Shown here one piece after another: positions 9,016 to 19,023 of a DNA stretch of 44,663 nt. Origin of the DNA: Alphaproteobacteria bacterium (GTDB lineage: Bacteria > Pseudomonadota > Alphaproteobacteria > M2410); the NCBI GenBank assembly GCA_006226305.1, contig SBHG01000204.1:1-44663 (forward strand), read 5' to 3'. The translations under genes and the position numbers were made by a program. The notes beneath the pieces are model-generated. The model saw only the letters and a program-made list of their open reading frames with translations, was not told the DNA's origin and searched no databases. Each line of letters starts with the position of its first letter. Position 1 is the first letter of the stretch.

Positions 9016-10395
9016 TCAGCGACCATTGCCGCGTTGTATTTTGACCACTTGAAGGATGTCCATCGCCCGGTTCCAATGAACCGAATTCTCGGGCAACTTG
9101 TCTTTGGCGCGCGCGGCAAAATTGCCAGCTGTGTGCAAATCGCCCATGTAGTAATGCCGTTCGGCTGTCATAAGGTCCGCCATTCCGGCATTGCCCTGCC
9201 GATCATAGGTGATGGCCAGCTGGTGATAGGCAAAGATGAGGTCTTTTTCAAAGGCAATAGCTTTGCGCAGTTGCTTTTGAGCTTCCTGGGTGGTGGCCGG
9301 GTCTTGATCGCTGCCGGGCAGGGCCACAAGGGCCTGTCCAAGATTTAGACGCAACAAGGCTTCACCTGGCGCCAATTGAACTGATTTGCGAATGAAGGGG
9401 ATTGCCTCTTTGATCTTTCCACATTCGAAAAGAATCTGGCCCTTCAATTCATAATAATAGGGATTGTCGGGGTATTTCTTTATCAGGTGATCAATCTCGC
9501 CAATCGCCTTTGGCACGTCGCTCATGCGAAAATAAGCAACAGCGCGGCCGTAATGCGCCGGATCGCTCTGATCGGCGAGGGGATATCGTCTGAGGGCTGC
9601 CTCCGGTCGATCAATAAAGCCGTTGAGTTTGGCCTTGATCATTTCAAATTGATAACGCGTTTGCGCGCTTTGGGTTTCCCCCCGATAAGGCGACTCTTCC
9701 ACCCGTTGACGCAGAGCCTGTATCCGGTCAGAAGAAAGCGGGTGGGTGCGCCAATATTTGTACCGCTCGGCGCCCGAGACCACATCCATCTCGCGGAAAT
9801 TGTCAAAGAAGTCCATGAGCCCTTGTGGGCTATCTCCGGCACGCTCAAGATAAGTCACCGCTGCCTGGTCGGCGGCAGCTTCCTGACCGCGCGAATAAGA
9901 CAGAAAATTCATTGTGCCCACATGTTGTCCGCCGGCGATAAAGGCCATACCTGCATCCGGGTTACCAGATGCAATGGCTAAAATGCCAAGCCCAAGGCCA
10001 ACATAGATGGGAACGCTTGCAGCGCCGACCCCATCAGAAAACCGCGCCAAATGACCACCCGCAATGTGGCCGGTCTCATGAGCGGCGACGCCCAAAAGCT
10101 CACCGGGTGTATCGGCCGCAACAATAAGTCCGGTGTGAAAGAAGATATTCTGGCCGCCGGAAACAAAAGCATTCAGGGTGGGGTCGTTGATGACGTAATA
10201 GTTGACCGCCTCCGGCTCCAGATTGGCGGCCACGATCACAGGGTCAATCAGATCGTCGAGAAAGTTCTCCAGCTCGGCATCACGGATCAAAGACTGAGCC
10301 ATTGCCGCCGGGATGGGGCCAAGGTTAAAGGCGAGAACACAAAGGACGGCCCAAACGAGACGGGCGGGCGAGCGGGTAAACGGCAATAAACGCAT
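9016..10395 (-). CDS. M48 family metalloprotease with TPR repeats (BepA-like)
   Basis: HETGHIAGGH zinc motif; signal peptide; C-terminal TPR-like repeats. Confidence 0.93.
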   Translation of the reverse strand: MRLLPFTRSPARLVWAVLCVLAFNLGPIPAAMAQSLIRDAELENFLDDLIDPVIVAANLEPEAVNYYVINDPTLNAFVSGGQNIFFHTGLIVAADTPGELLGVAAHETGHIAGGHLARFSDGVGAASVPIYVGLGLGILAIASGNPDAGMAFIAGGQHVGTMNFLSYSRGQEAAADQAAVTYLERAGDSPQGLMDFFDNFREMDVVSGAERYKYWRTHPLSSDRIQALRQRVEESPYRGETQSAQTRYQFEMIKAKLNGFIDRPEAALRRYPLADQSDPAHYGRAVAYFRMSDVPKAIGEIDHLIKKYPDNPYYYELKGQILFECGKIKEAIPFIRKSVQLAPGEALLRLNLGQALVALPGSDQDPATTQEAQKQLRKAIAFEKDLIFAYHQLAITYDRQGNAGMADLMTAERHYYMGDLHTAGNFAARAKDKLPENSVHWNRAMDILQVVKIQRGNGR

Positions 10396-10513
10396 ACTCT
10401 GATTTCCTAAAATGGACCCTTTGCTGTCAACGGTGCCTTGTGCGAGCGAGCCTAGGGCCCCCTCACAGGGGCGTCAACCAAGGTCGCATTAAATCGCCTT
10501 CACAAGCGCTTGA

Positions 10514-10562
10514 GCGACAAGTGTCGCTGTCAAATCCGGCCTTTCTGTGACAAAGGCCGGAT
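10514..10562. terminator. Two tandem hairpins downstream of rne (probable transcript end region)
   Basis: GCGACA-AG-TGTCGC (10514-10527) and ATCCGGCCTTT-ctgtgac-AAAGGCCGGAT (10534-10562); only a weak T tail on the minus strand. Confidence 0.5.
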
Positions 10563-10599
10563 CTGAAAAGGTCAACAAATATAATTTAAATTCAAAGGG

Positions 10600-13026
10600 T
10601 TATACGGACTTGCGTTGCCACCAGCCACGTTTGGCCGGCTTTGGGGGCATGGCGTTCTCAAGAACGGCGTCCTCGTTCAAGTCGCTATCTTCATCGTCCG
10701 AATCTGAAGGGTCCGAGGGCGCCACATCCGCGCCTTCTGCGACCATGGCTTCATCCAGGTCGTCCTCAGCCGCTTCCACTGGTTTTGTGACGGTTTCAGC
10801 TTGCGCCGCGGCCGCCTCTTCTTCGGCTTCTTCTACCGGCTCGCCATCGCCCGCCTCTGCCACGGCAAGAGCGCCATCTTCCTGGTCATCAAGATCCAGG
10901 TCGGAGGCCTTTCCGCGCCGATTGCGTTTGCCGCCACGACGCCCCCGACGTCTTTTGCGCTTGGGGCGATCTTCGTCGTCATCCGCGTCGGAGGCCTCCA
11001 GGTTTTCCTCGACATCGCTGTCCAGTTCGGAGTCATCGCGCTCATCCTCTGTCCCCGAAGCATCCCGGCGGCGGCGTCCGCCGCGGCGGCTGCGTCGACG
11101 TCGGCGCGGTGAACGAGCGTCCTCTTCATCCTCGTCCACGTCATCGTCGGCTTCAACCTCGCTTACATCATCTTTGTCGAGCTCGATATAGCCGGTTTCC
11201 ATGCTGATGGTTTGGCCGACTGTTTCAGACTGAGCTTCGGAAAGACTTTCACCGCGGATGATCTCAAATTCATTTGAGAGTTGGGAGCTATCGATCTCAA
11301 CGGTCACCGTGAGAAGATAGTTCTGCTCAATGCGTGAGAGTTCTGAGCGTTTCTGGTTGAGCAGATACATTGCCACGTCGGCGGGCGCCTTCAGGATGCA
11401 GTTTGCCGTACGGGCCCGAATGCCTTCTTCCTCAATGGCGCGGATGCACGACAGGGAAGCGGATTCGGTCGACTTAACAAGTCCAGTACCTTCGCAGTGC
11501 GGGCAGGTGACTGTGCTGCCTTCGTGCAGACCGGAGCGCATGCGCTGGCGCGACATTTCCAATAGACCGAACGAACTGATGCGGCCCACTTGAATGCGAG
11601 CTCTATCCGTTTTCAGACTGTCTTTCAGCTTGCGCTCCACAGCCCGGTTGTTGCGGTGCTCATCCATGTCGATGAAGTCGATAACAATAAGACCTGCAAG
11701 GTCGCGCAACCTCAGTTGCCTTGCGACTTCTTCGGCTGCTTCCAAATTGGTCTTGTAAGCAGTGTCCTCTATGGAATGCTCACGGGTCGCCCGGCCAGAG
11801 TTTACGTCGATGGATACCAATGCTTCCGTCGGGTTAATCACCAGATAGCCGCCCGACTTCAATTGAACCGTCGGATTGAACATGGAATCGAGCTGCGCTT
11901 CCACCTGATGGCGCTGGAACAGGGGCAGGGGATCGTTGTAGCTCTGGACATTCTTGGCATGGCTCGGGATGAGCATTTTCATGAAAGCCTTGGCTTCCTT
12001 GTAGCCCTCCTCGCCTTCCACCATGACCGCATCAATATCTTTGTTGTAAAGGTCGCGGATCGATCTTTTGATCAGGCTGCCTTCTTCATAGACGAGGGCA
12101 GGCGCACTTGATTTCAAGGTTAGATCCCGCACGCTCTCCCATAAACGCAGGAGATATTCATAGTCGCGCTTAATCTCCGATTTATTCCGGTTGGCGCCTG
12201 CCGTGCGAATGATCAGGCCCATGCCGTCCGGGACATTGAGGTCTGAGACCGCCGACTTCAGTCGTTTGCGGTCAGTCACATTGGCAATCTTGCGAGAGAT
12301 ACCGCCGCCGCGCGCGGTGTTCGGCATAAGAACCGAATAGCGACCGGCCAGTGACAGATAAGTTGTCAGCGCCGCGCCTTTATTGCCGCGCTCTTCTTTG
12401 GTTACCTGAACCAGCAGGATCTGTCTGCGTTTGATGACTTCCTGAATTTTGTAGCGGCGCGTGTTGCGCCGTCTGCGCCGCCGTACATCTTCGCGTTCGT
12501 CGCTTTCTTCGTCGGCGGCTTTAGAGATGTCAACCAACATGTCGCCAGCGTCGCCGCGCTCTTCGGATCGGGCGAGCATCTCACTCCAGATCGACGCATC
12601 TTCCGCTGTCAGGGGTTTGCCGGATCGTTTGGCAGCTTCCGCCCAGACAGATGTGTCTTCGCCATTAGCCAGGTCGTCATCATCATCCGACCCCTTGCCT
12701 TCAATTTCCTGATCTTCCAGGGAAGCCTCGCGCCGTGCCGCTTCTGCTTCAGCAGCGGCAAGGGCCTCGCGGTCCGCCACGGGGATCTGATAATAATCCG
12801 GATGAATTTCTGAAAAGGCGAGGAAGCCATGCCGGTTTCCGCCGTAGTCGACGAATGCCGCCTGGAGCGAAGGCTCCACGCGGGTGACTTTCGCTAGATA
12901 AATATTACCGCGAAGCTGTCTTTTGTTTGCTGATTCATAGTCGAATTCCTCGACTCGATTGCCTTGCACGACGACCACCCGGGTTTCTTCCGGGTGGGTC
13001 GCATCGATAAGCATTTTCTTTGCCAT
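10600..13026 (-). CDS. rne: Ribonuclease E/G (RNase E) with acidic/Arg-rich C-terminal region
   Basis: MAKKMLIDATHPEETRVVVVQGNRVEEFDYES...; VSIDVNSGRATREHSIEDTAYKTNLEAAEEVARQLRLRDLAGLIVIDFIDM; Zn-link TCPHCEGTG. Start at 13026 preferred over ORF start 13062. Confidence 0.96.
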   Translation of the reverse strand: MAKKMLIDATHPEETRVVVVQGNRVEEFDYESANKRQLRGNIYLAKVTRVEPSLQAAFVDYGGNRHGFLAFSEIHPDYYQIPVADREALAAAEAEAARREASLEDQEIEGKGSDDDDDLANGEDTSVWAEAAKRSGKPLTAEDASIWSEMLARSEERGDAGDMLVDISKAADEESDEREDVRRRRRRNTRRYKIQEVIKRRQILLVQVTKEERGNKGAALTTYLSLAGRYSVLMPNTARGGGISRKIANVTDRKRLKSAVSDLNVPDGMGLIIRTAGANRNKSEIKRDYEYLLRLWESVRDLTLKSSAPALVYEEGSLIKRSIRDLYNKDIDAVMVEGEEGYKEAKAFMKMLIPSHAKNVQSYNDPLPLFQRHQVEAQLDSMFNPTVQLKSGGYLVINPTEALVSIDVNSGRATREHSIEDTAYKTNLEAAEEVARQLRLRDLAGLIVIDFIDMDEHRNNRAVERKLKDSLKTDRARIQVGRISSFGLLEMSRQRMRSGLHEGSTVTCPHCEGTGLVKSTESASLSCIRAIEEEGIRARTANCILKAPADVAMYLLNQKRSELSRIEQNYLLTVTVEIDSSQLSNEFEIIRGESLSEAQSETVGQTISMETGYIELDKDDVSEVEADDDVDEDEEDARSPRRRRRSRRGGRRRRDASGTEDERDDSELDSDVEENLEASDADDDEDRPKRKRRRGRRGGKRNRRGKASDLDLDDQEDGALAVAEAGDGEPVEEAEEEAAAAQAETVTKPVEAAEDDLDEAMVAEGADVAPSDPSDSDDEDSDLNEDAVLENAMPPKPAKRGWWQRKSV

Positions 13027-13125
13027 TAAAGGGGTCCTCAAAGTGCTCCCGCGGTAGCGCATCCGGCGACAGTTTTGCTGTGCCGGGGCTTACCGCTGTG
13101 TCTGCACTTTTGTTGAAGTATAGGT

Positions 13126-13187
13126 TTGCGCCCGAAAATTCGGCGCAACGCGCGTTGTCCGATCGGCCCGCAAAAGCGAGGATCGGG
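13126..13187 (-). promoter_or_regulatory. Structured element in probable rne 5' leader (consecutive inverted repeats)
   Basis: TTGCGCCcGAAAATTCGGCGCAA (13126-13148), overlapping palindrome CAACGCGCGTTG (13146-13157), and CCGATC..cgcaaaagcg..GATCGG (about 13159-13186), 100-160 nt upstream of the rne start. Confidence 0.45.
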
Positions 13188-13649
13188 TTTCTGTTTAAAG
13201 ATGTCACTGCAACGCGCAGCATGCCTATTGTTTCCAATCTATATCGGTGCTGAGTGAAGTTTCGTCACAGTCACCGACGCTCGTATCTTGGCTTTGTGTC
13301 CGTTGGGCCGCCTCTTTTGGGGGCGGATCGGCCAACCAAAGCCGCATAATGTTTTTCATCGACCTTGCGCGCAAAAATTCAGGCGGGGTCGGAAAAGTTT
13401 TCTCGCATCACGAGAGTTTTACAGTTTCGCCAGATCCTGCGAAATAACCAGTTTTTCAGGGACTTACCTGAATCTGTGTCATTTTCGTCATCGCGCTTGA
13501 TATAAAGATCACACCCGATGCGTGCAAAAAGTTCTGACGATCCTTAGTAGCCACATATTCTCAAAAGAGGCAAGTGGATTTGCCACTAAAGGCTCATATG
13601 GGGCCTTGGCAGCATAAGGCAAGGTGTCCTAAGGAGAGGTTATCAGAGG

Positions 13650-13665
13650 TTAACGCCCCATTAAC
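13650..13665. promoter_or_regulatory. CtrA-type binding site TTAA-CGCCCCA-TTAAC upstream of amiC
   Basis: Exact match to TTAA-N7-TTAAC, 94 nt before the ATG of the amidase at 13759. Confidence 0.6.
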
Positions 13666-13758
13666 CAGCAGCGCGATAGGAATAATCTGAGGGTTTGTGT
13701 GGGTTTTTCTCAGATCTTCCCTTGTTGGTTTCGCCAGAAATACTAGAATTCAGGGTCT

Positions 13759-14991
13759 ATGGTTCGCTTGGCTCCTCATTGCTGGATATTTGCTCTGGCC
13801 GTACTCCTTTGGGGCGCGGTAGGCCAGGGGACAGGCCATGCGGAAAACCTGAAGATCAGTTCGATTCGAGTTCACAATCATGGCGATTACACCCGTTTTG
13901 TGCTCGACATGAGCCAACCCGCCAAACCGTCCATTTTTACCCTGGCTGATCCCTATCGGGTGGTCATTGACCTGCCGGATGTAGATTGGGCCGAAGATGC
14001 AAACTCCGGCAAGGAGGGCGAAGGTTTGGTTGCGGGCTATCGCTTTGGCCACTTTCGTCCCGGCAATTCGCGCATCGTCATCGATATGACCCGTCCGGGG
14101 AAAATCGCCAAGGTTTTTGCCTTGCCGCCGGGAGATGGCAAAGGACATCGCTTCGTCATCGATTTGGAAACAACCAGCCGGGATGCCTTTCTTGCCTCGG
14201 CCGGATGGCCAAAAGATCAAAAAGTCGTCGCTGCTCAGCCGCGCACGCCGATAATCGAGCCGCGTAAAAAGGGCAAATATGTCGTCGTCATCGACCCGGG
14301 GCACGGCGGGGTGGACCCGGGCGCGACCGGCCGCACAGGGCTCATTGAAAAAAATGTTTCTCTTTCGGTCGCCAAGGAACTGCGCAATAAGCTCGAAAAA
14401 ACAGGGCGTTATGACGTTGTAATGACACGCGACAAAGACGTCTTTTATTCCCTCGACGATCGGGTTGAAATCGCGCGCAAAGCCGGGGCTGACCTTTTCA
14501 TCTCCCTCCATGCCGATACTATTAAAGATCCCCAGATCAGCGGATTGTCGGTTTATACCCTGTCTGAAAAGGCCTCCGATAAGGCGGCCGCTGAGCTTGC
14601 CTCGAAGGAAAACCGTGCCGACGTCATTGCCGGTGTCAATATCCACAAGGAATCGAGCGACGTTTCCATGATCCTGATCGAACTTTCCCAGCGCGAGACC
14701 ATGAACCGTTCCGTGGCCTTTGCTGAGACTTTGATGCCTCAGCTCAAGAAGGAAACCACGCTTCTGCGCAACACCCACCGCTACGCCGGATTCGTTGTTT
14801 TGAAAGCGCCGGACGTGCCCTCGGTCCTCTTGGAGCTGGGGTTCTTGTCCAATAAGACCGATGAAAAGAACCTCAAGTCCAGCCGCTGGCAGGCCAATGT
14901 GGCCCGCGGGATCACCTCCTCGGTCGACCAGCATTTCAAGAATGAGGAGCTTGGCGGCTATTACACCTCCCGACAGGCTTTTCTAAAGTAA
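13759..14991 (+). CDS. amiC: N-acetylmuramoyl-L-alanine amidase (AmiC-like, AMIN + Amidase_3)
   Basis: N-terminal AMIN domain (FVLDMSQPAKPSIFTLADPYRVVIDLPDV) and VVIDPGHGGVDPGATG...LFISLHADT...LLELGFLSNKTDE. Confidence 0.94.
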   Translation: MVRLAPHCWIFALAVLLWGAVGQGTGHAENLKISSIRVHNHGDYTRFVLDMSQPAKPSIFTLADPYRVVIDLPDVDWAEDANSGKEGEGLVAGYRFGHFRPGNSRIVIDMTRPGKIAKVFALPPGDGKGHRFVIDLETTSRDAFLASAGWPKDQKVVAAQPRTPIIEPRKKGKYVVVIDPGHGGVDPGATGRTGLIEKNVSLSVAKELRNKLEKTGRYDVVMTRDKDVFYSLDDRVEIARKAGADLFISLHADTIKDPQISGLSVYTLSEKASDKAAAELASKENRADVIAGVNIHKESSDVSMILIELSQRETMNRSVAFAETLMPQLKKETTLLRNTHRYAGFVVLKAPDVPSVLLELGFLSNKTDEKNLKSSRWQANVARGITSSVDQHFKNEELGGYYTSRQAFLK

Positions 14992-15083
14992 ATTGGGCCG
15001 AAAAGTTCACGAATTGGCCATGACTGGGCCGTATTATTTGGCTATAAAGGGCCAGATGTTGGGGATGGGCGAGTAGAAGAATT

Positions 15084-17813
15084 ATGTCGGATTCAGACAT
15101 TCCTGGCGCAGAGCCAGGATCGATAGACACACAGCCAAATAACGACCTGCAATCGATGGTGCCTGAGCGCGATGAGCCGCGACCGGAACCGATCGCGCCG
15201 GAAGATTCTGAACCGCGCGGTAAGCGCAAACACAAGCGCCGTTTCAGCTGGCTGCGAATAGCCTCCTATTTGTTCGGCGCCATGGTGATCGTCGGTCTGG
15301 GTGTGCTGGCCGTGGTCGGCTACTACGTCGGCAAACTAGGGCGTGATCTGCCGGATTATCAGGTGCTGGCGGAGTACAAGCCCCCGGTGACAACCCGCGT
15401 GCATGCCGGCGATGGTTCGGTTATTGCCGAATTTGCCCGCGAGCGCCGTGTCTTTGTTCCATCCGAAGCGATCCCCGATGTGGTCATTCAGGCTTTTATC
15501 TCGGCCGAGGATAAGAACTTTTACCACCACAATGGGGTTGACCTTGTCGGCATCGTAAAAGCGGCCATTGCCAATGTGCGGCTTTATTCGCAAGGCCAAC
15601 GCATGCGGGGCGCGTCGACGATCACCCAGCAAGTGGCAAAGAATTTTCTGCTGACCAGCGAACGCAAGTTGGATCGCAAGATCAAGGAAGCCATCTTGGC
15701 CTTTCGCATCGAGCAGGCTTTTACCAAGGATGAAATCCTGGAGCTCTATCTCAATGAGATCTATCTCGGACTTTCTTCCTACGGCGTTGCGGCTGCAAGT
15801 TTGAACTATTACGACAAGTCGCTGGATGAGCTGACCGTCGAAGAGGCTGCCTATCTGGCGGCGCTTCCGAAAGGCCCGGCGAACTATCATCCGACCCGGC
15901 GACCCGCGGCGGCCGTTGAACGGCGCAATTGGGTGATCGAACGCATGGAGGTCAACGGTTATCTAACCGAAGAGCAGGCTGAGATCGCAAAGGCCACACC
16001 ATTGAAAGTCAAACCGCGTCGGCGCGGCGTTCAAACAGAAGACGTTCAGTACTTCGTGGAAGAGGTACGCCGAAAAGTTTACGACATCTACGGAGATAAA
16101 AATCTCTACGACGGCGGGTTGTCCGTTCGCTCGACCCTGGATACGGATCTGCAAGGCAAAGCGGTTAAAGCGCTGCGGAGTGGTCTGGTGGCCTATGATC
16201 AGCGCCATGGCTGGCGCGGCCCTCTGGCCAAAATCGATTTCAATCATCCGGAAGGCCTCAGCTGGCAGGAGCAGATCGATGAGCTGACCCTGCCGACGGA
16301 GGTGGATCCCTGGCGGATCGCCGTTGTGCTTTCAATAGACGAAGAGGGCGCCAATGTCGGCTTTGCCACTGGCGGGCCTGGCGGACGTGTTCCGTTGGAA
16401 GAAATGTTGTGGGCGCGTCCTTGGCTCAAAGGTCAACATTTAGGGCCTGAGGTCAAAAGACCACCAGACGTCCTTCACGTTGGTGATGTTGTTTTTGTCG
16501 AGCCGATTTACCTCAATGGCGCCCCTCAAAAACCCCAGGAAGAGGAACTCACTTTTGACGAGGAGGACGGTGGTGATGTGAAGAAGCCGCTGTTGCTTTT
16601 GAGCGCCGCGGATCTGCCAGATCACTACGCCTTGCGTCAGGTTCCAAATGTGAACGGTGGCATTGTCGCCATCGATCCTCACACCGGCCGTGTCTTGGCT
16701 CTCTCGGGGGGATTTAGTTTTGATCTGTCCCAGTTCAACCGGGCAACCCAGGCCTATCGCCAGCCGGGATCTTCCTTCAAACCGTTCGTATACGCGGCGG
16801 CTCTTGACCTTGGCTATACGCCATCGACCCTTGTGCTTGATGCGCCCTTTGTCATCGACCAGGGCGCCAATCAGGGGTGGTGGAAGCCGGAAAACTACTC
16901 AGACCGCTTCTATGGTCCATCAACATTGCGCTTCGGAATTGAAAAATCGAAAAACGTGATGACCGTGCGCCTGGCGCAGGAAATTGGCATGGATCCCATT
17001 GTCGACTATGCCCAGCGGTTTGGCATACGTGACAATATGCAGCCTGTGCTTTCCATGGCTCTGGGGGCGGGCGAAACCTCTCTCATCCGCTTGACCACCG
17101 CCTACGCGGAGCTGGTTAATGGCGGCAAAAAGATCACCCCGACGCTGATCGACCGCATTCAGGATCGGGATGGCAAAACCATCTATCGTCATGACCAACG
17201 CGATTGTCCAGATTGCAATGCGCAAGGCTGGACTGGACAAAGTGAACCCCAATTGGTGGACACGCGCGCCCAGATCATTGATACCCGCACGGCCTATCAA
17301 GTTGTCTCCATGTTGGAGGGGGTTGTGCTGCGCGGCACCGGGCGCACCATCAGGTCCGTGGGCAAGCCGCTCGGCGGTAAGACCGGCACCACCAATGACG
17401 AAAAGGATGCCTGGTTTGTTGGCTTTGCTCCTGATTTGGCCGTTGGTGTCTTTGTCGGGTTTGATTCACCGCGCGCCATGGGCCGGTCTGAAACCGGCGG
17501 CATGGTGGCTGCGCCGATCTTCCGCGATTTCATGCAAATGGCGATCGGCGACAAACCGGCCGTGCCCTTCCGAACCCCGGAGGGTATTCGACTGGTGCGG
17601 ATTAACCGCGAGACCGGTCTTCTGGCCCAACCGGGCGACCGGGAAGTGATCCTGGAGGCCTTCAAGCCTGGCACCGAACCGACAGATGTCGCGCCCGAGG
17701 TGATCGGCGGCGGGGCTTACGATCCCAACGCGGCCTACAATCCGGATGTGGACTACGGCCAGGATCAGCCCAATGGCAATGCGCTTAAGTCTGGGACCGG
17801 CGGCCTGTATTGA
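15084..17813 (+). CDS. mrcA: Penicillin-binding protein 1A (bifunctional glycosyltransferase/transpeptidase)
   Basis: GT51 motif AFISAEDKNFYHHNGVD, GASTITQQVAKNFLLT; transpeptidase QPGSSFKPFVYAAAL, GKTGTTND. Confidence 0.96.
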   Translation: MSDSDIPGAEPGSIDTQPNNDLQSMVPERDEPRPEPIAPEDSEPRGKRKHKRRFSWLRIASYLFGAMVIVGLGVLAVVGYYVGKLGRDLPDYQVLAEYKPPVTTRVHAGDGSVIAEFARERRVFVPSEAIPDVVIQAFISAEDKNFYHHNGVDLVGIVKAAIANVRLYSQGQRMRGASTITQQVAKNFLLTSERKLDRKIKEAILAFRIEQAFTKDEILELYLNEIYLGLSSYGVAAASLNYYDKSLDELTVEEAAYLAALPKGPANYHPTRRPAAAVERRNWVIERMEVNGYLTEEQAEIAKATPLKVKPRRRGVQTEDVQYFVEEVRRKVYDIYGDKNLYDGGLSVRSTLDTDLQGKAVKALRSGLVAYDQRHGWRGPLAKIDFNHPEGLSWQEQIDELTLPTEVDPWRIAVVLSIDEEGANVGFATGGPGGRVPLEEMLWARPWLKGQHLGPEVKRPPDVLHVGDVVFVEPIYLNGAPQKPQEEELTFDEEDGGDVKKPLLLLSAADLPDHYALRQVPNVNGGIVAIDPHTGRVLALSGGFSFDLSQFNRATQAYRQPGSSFKPFVYAAALDLGYTPSTLVLDAPFVIDQGANQGWWKPENYSDRFYGPSTLRFGIEKSKNVMTVRLAQEIGMDPIVDYAQRFGIRDNMQPVLSMALGAGETSLIRLTTAYAELVNGGKKITPTLIDRIQDRDGKTIYRHDQRDCPDCNAQGWTGQSEPQLVDTRAQIIDTRTAYQVVSMLEGVVLRGTGRTIRSVGKPLGGKTGTTNDEKDAWFVGFAPDLAVGVFVGFDSPRAMGRSETGGMVAAPIFRDFMQMAIGDKPAVPFRTPEGIRLVRINRETGLLAQPGDREVILEAFKPGTEPTDVAPEVIGGGAYDPNAAYNPDVDYGQDQPNGNALKSGTGGLY

Positions 17814-17894
17814 TCGCTCGTCAGGCTTTACACCTGCGCGAACGCTGATTATTGTCCGGCTCGAAATTTTCTTCTTGAAGGAACATGACGCCCC

Positions 17895-19023
17895 ATGCGC
17901 GCAGAAGCCCAGACCTTTGTCGATGAAATCAAGCAGTCACTCGAACTGCTGAGGAGGCATCTTTGACTGGGATAAATCCCAGCGCCGCCTCGATGAACTC
18001 AATGCCCGCGTAGAAGACCCCACTCTTTGGGACAAACCTGAAGAGGCGCAAAAGCTCATGCGTGAGCGTACCAATCTCGATGACGCCATGACCGGCTATA
18101 AGGAGCTGGAAGAGGGGCTCGCCAATGCCATCGAATACATTGAGCTTGGGGAGTCTGAGGGCGAGGCGGATCTCGTAACCGAGGGCGAGGCGGCCCTGAA
18201 GGACCTGCGGGACCGGGCGAGATCGCTGGAGCTGGCGGCCCTCCTGTCCGGCGAGGTTGACGACAACAACACTTATGTTGAAATCCATGCCGGAGCGGGC
18301 GGTACCGAGAGCCAGGACTGGGCCTCCATGCTGTTGCGCATGTACGTGCGCTGGGCCCAGGCTCACGGCTACAAGGTCGATTTTGTCGAAGAAAGCGCCG
18401 GTGAAGAAGCTGGCATCAAATCCGCGACCATCCATGTGAAAGGCGATAAGGCCCATGGCTGGCTCAAGACCGAAAGTGGGGTTCACCGACTGGTTCGGAT
18501 TTCGCCTTATGACTCAAATGCGCGGCGTCACACCAGCTTTGCCTCGGTCGGGGTCTATCCGGAAATCGATGACAAGATCGAGGTAGATGTCAGCGAAAAG
18601 GACGTGCGCATCGACACCTATCGGGCGAGCGGCGCCGGTGGGCAGCACGTTAACACGACCGACAGTGCGGTGCGCATTACGCACATTCCAACCGGCATTG
18701 TGGTTCAGTGCCAGAACGAGCGCTCGCAGCACAAGAACCGAGCGACCGCCTGGAACATGCTGCGCGCGCGGCTCTATGAGAAAGAGCTGCAGGAACGCGA
18801 GGAGGCGGCACAAGCCGCCGCCGATTCCAAGACAGACATCGGTTGGGGCCACCAGATCCGCTCTTACGTGCTGCAGCCCTATCAGATGGTCAAAGACCTG
18901 CGCACTGGCTGCGAAAGCTCCAATCCGCAAGCGGTGCTGGACGGCGCGCTTGACCCATTCCTGGCCGCAGCCCTGGCGGCCAAAGCAGGCGGTGAAACCG
19001 TCGAGGTCGAGGACTTGGATTAA
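17895..19023 (+). CDS. prfB: Peptide chain release factor 2, expressed by +1 programmed frameshift: join(17895..17963,17965..19023)
   Basis: Zero-frame [23 protein letters not shown] then TGA at 17964; +1 frame continues [38 protein letters not shown] into the 18058 ORF with GGQ motif ([18 protein letters not shown]). Confidence 0.95.
17952..17966 (+). promoter_or_regulatory. prfB programmed +1 frameshift signal AGGAGG-cat-CTT-TGA-C
   Basis: Internal SD-like AGGAGG 3 nt upstream of CTT TGA C, the same layout as the classic bacterial prfB site. Confidence 0.93.

Noticed and set aside
10600-11170. Arg-rich and acidic tracts in RNase E as a possible repeat-derived or foreign insertion
   Set aside because: Disordered Arg-rich and acidic C-terminal regions are common in alphaproteobacterial RNase E.
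10547-11191. Ser/Arg-rich 214-aa plus-strand ORF
   Set aside because: Antisense of the acidic/Arg-rich low-complexity C-terminus of RNase E; low-complexity artefact.
13750-14934. 394-aa minus-strand ORF
   Set aside because: Fully antisense to the well-supported amiC gene; composition is that of a reverse-frame translation with no recognisable domain.
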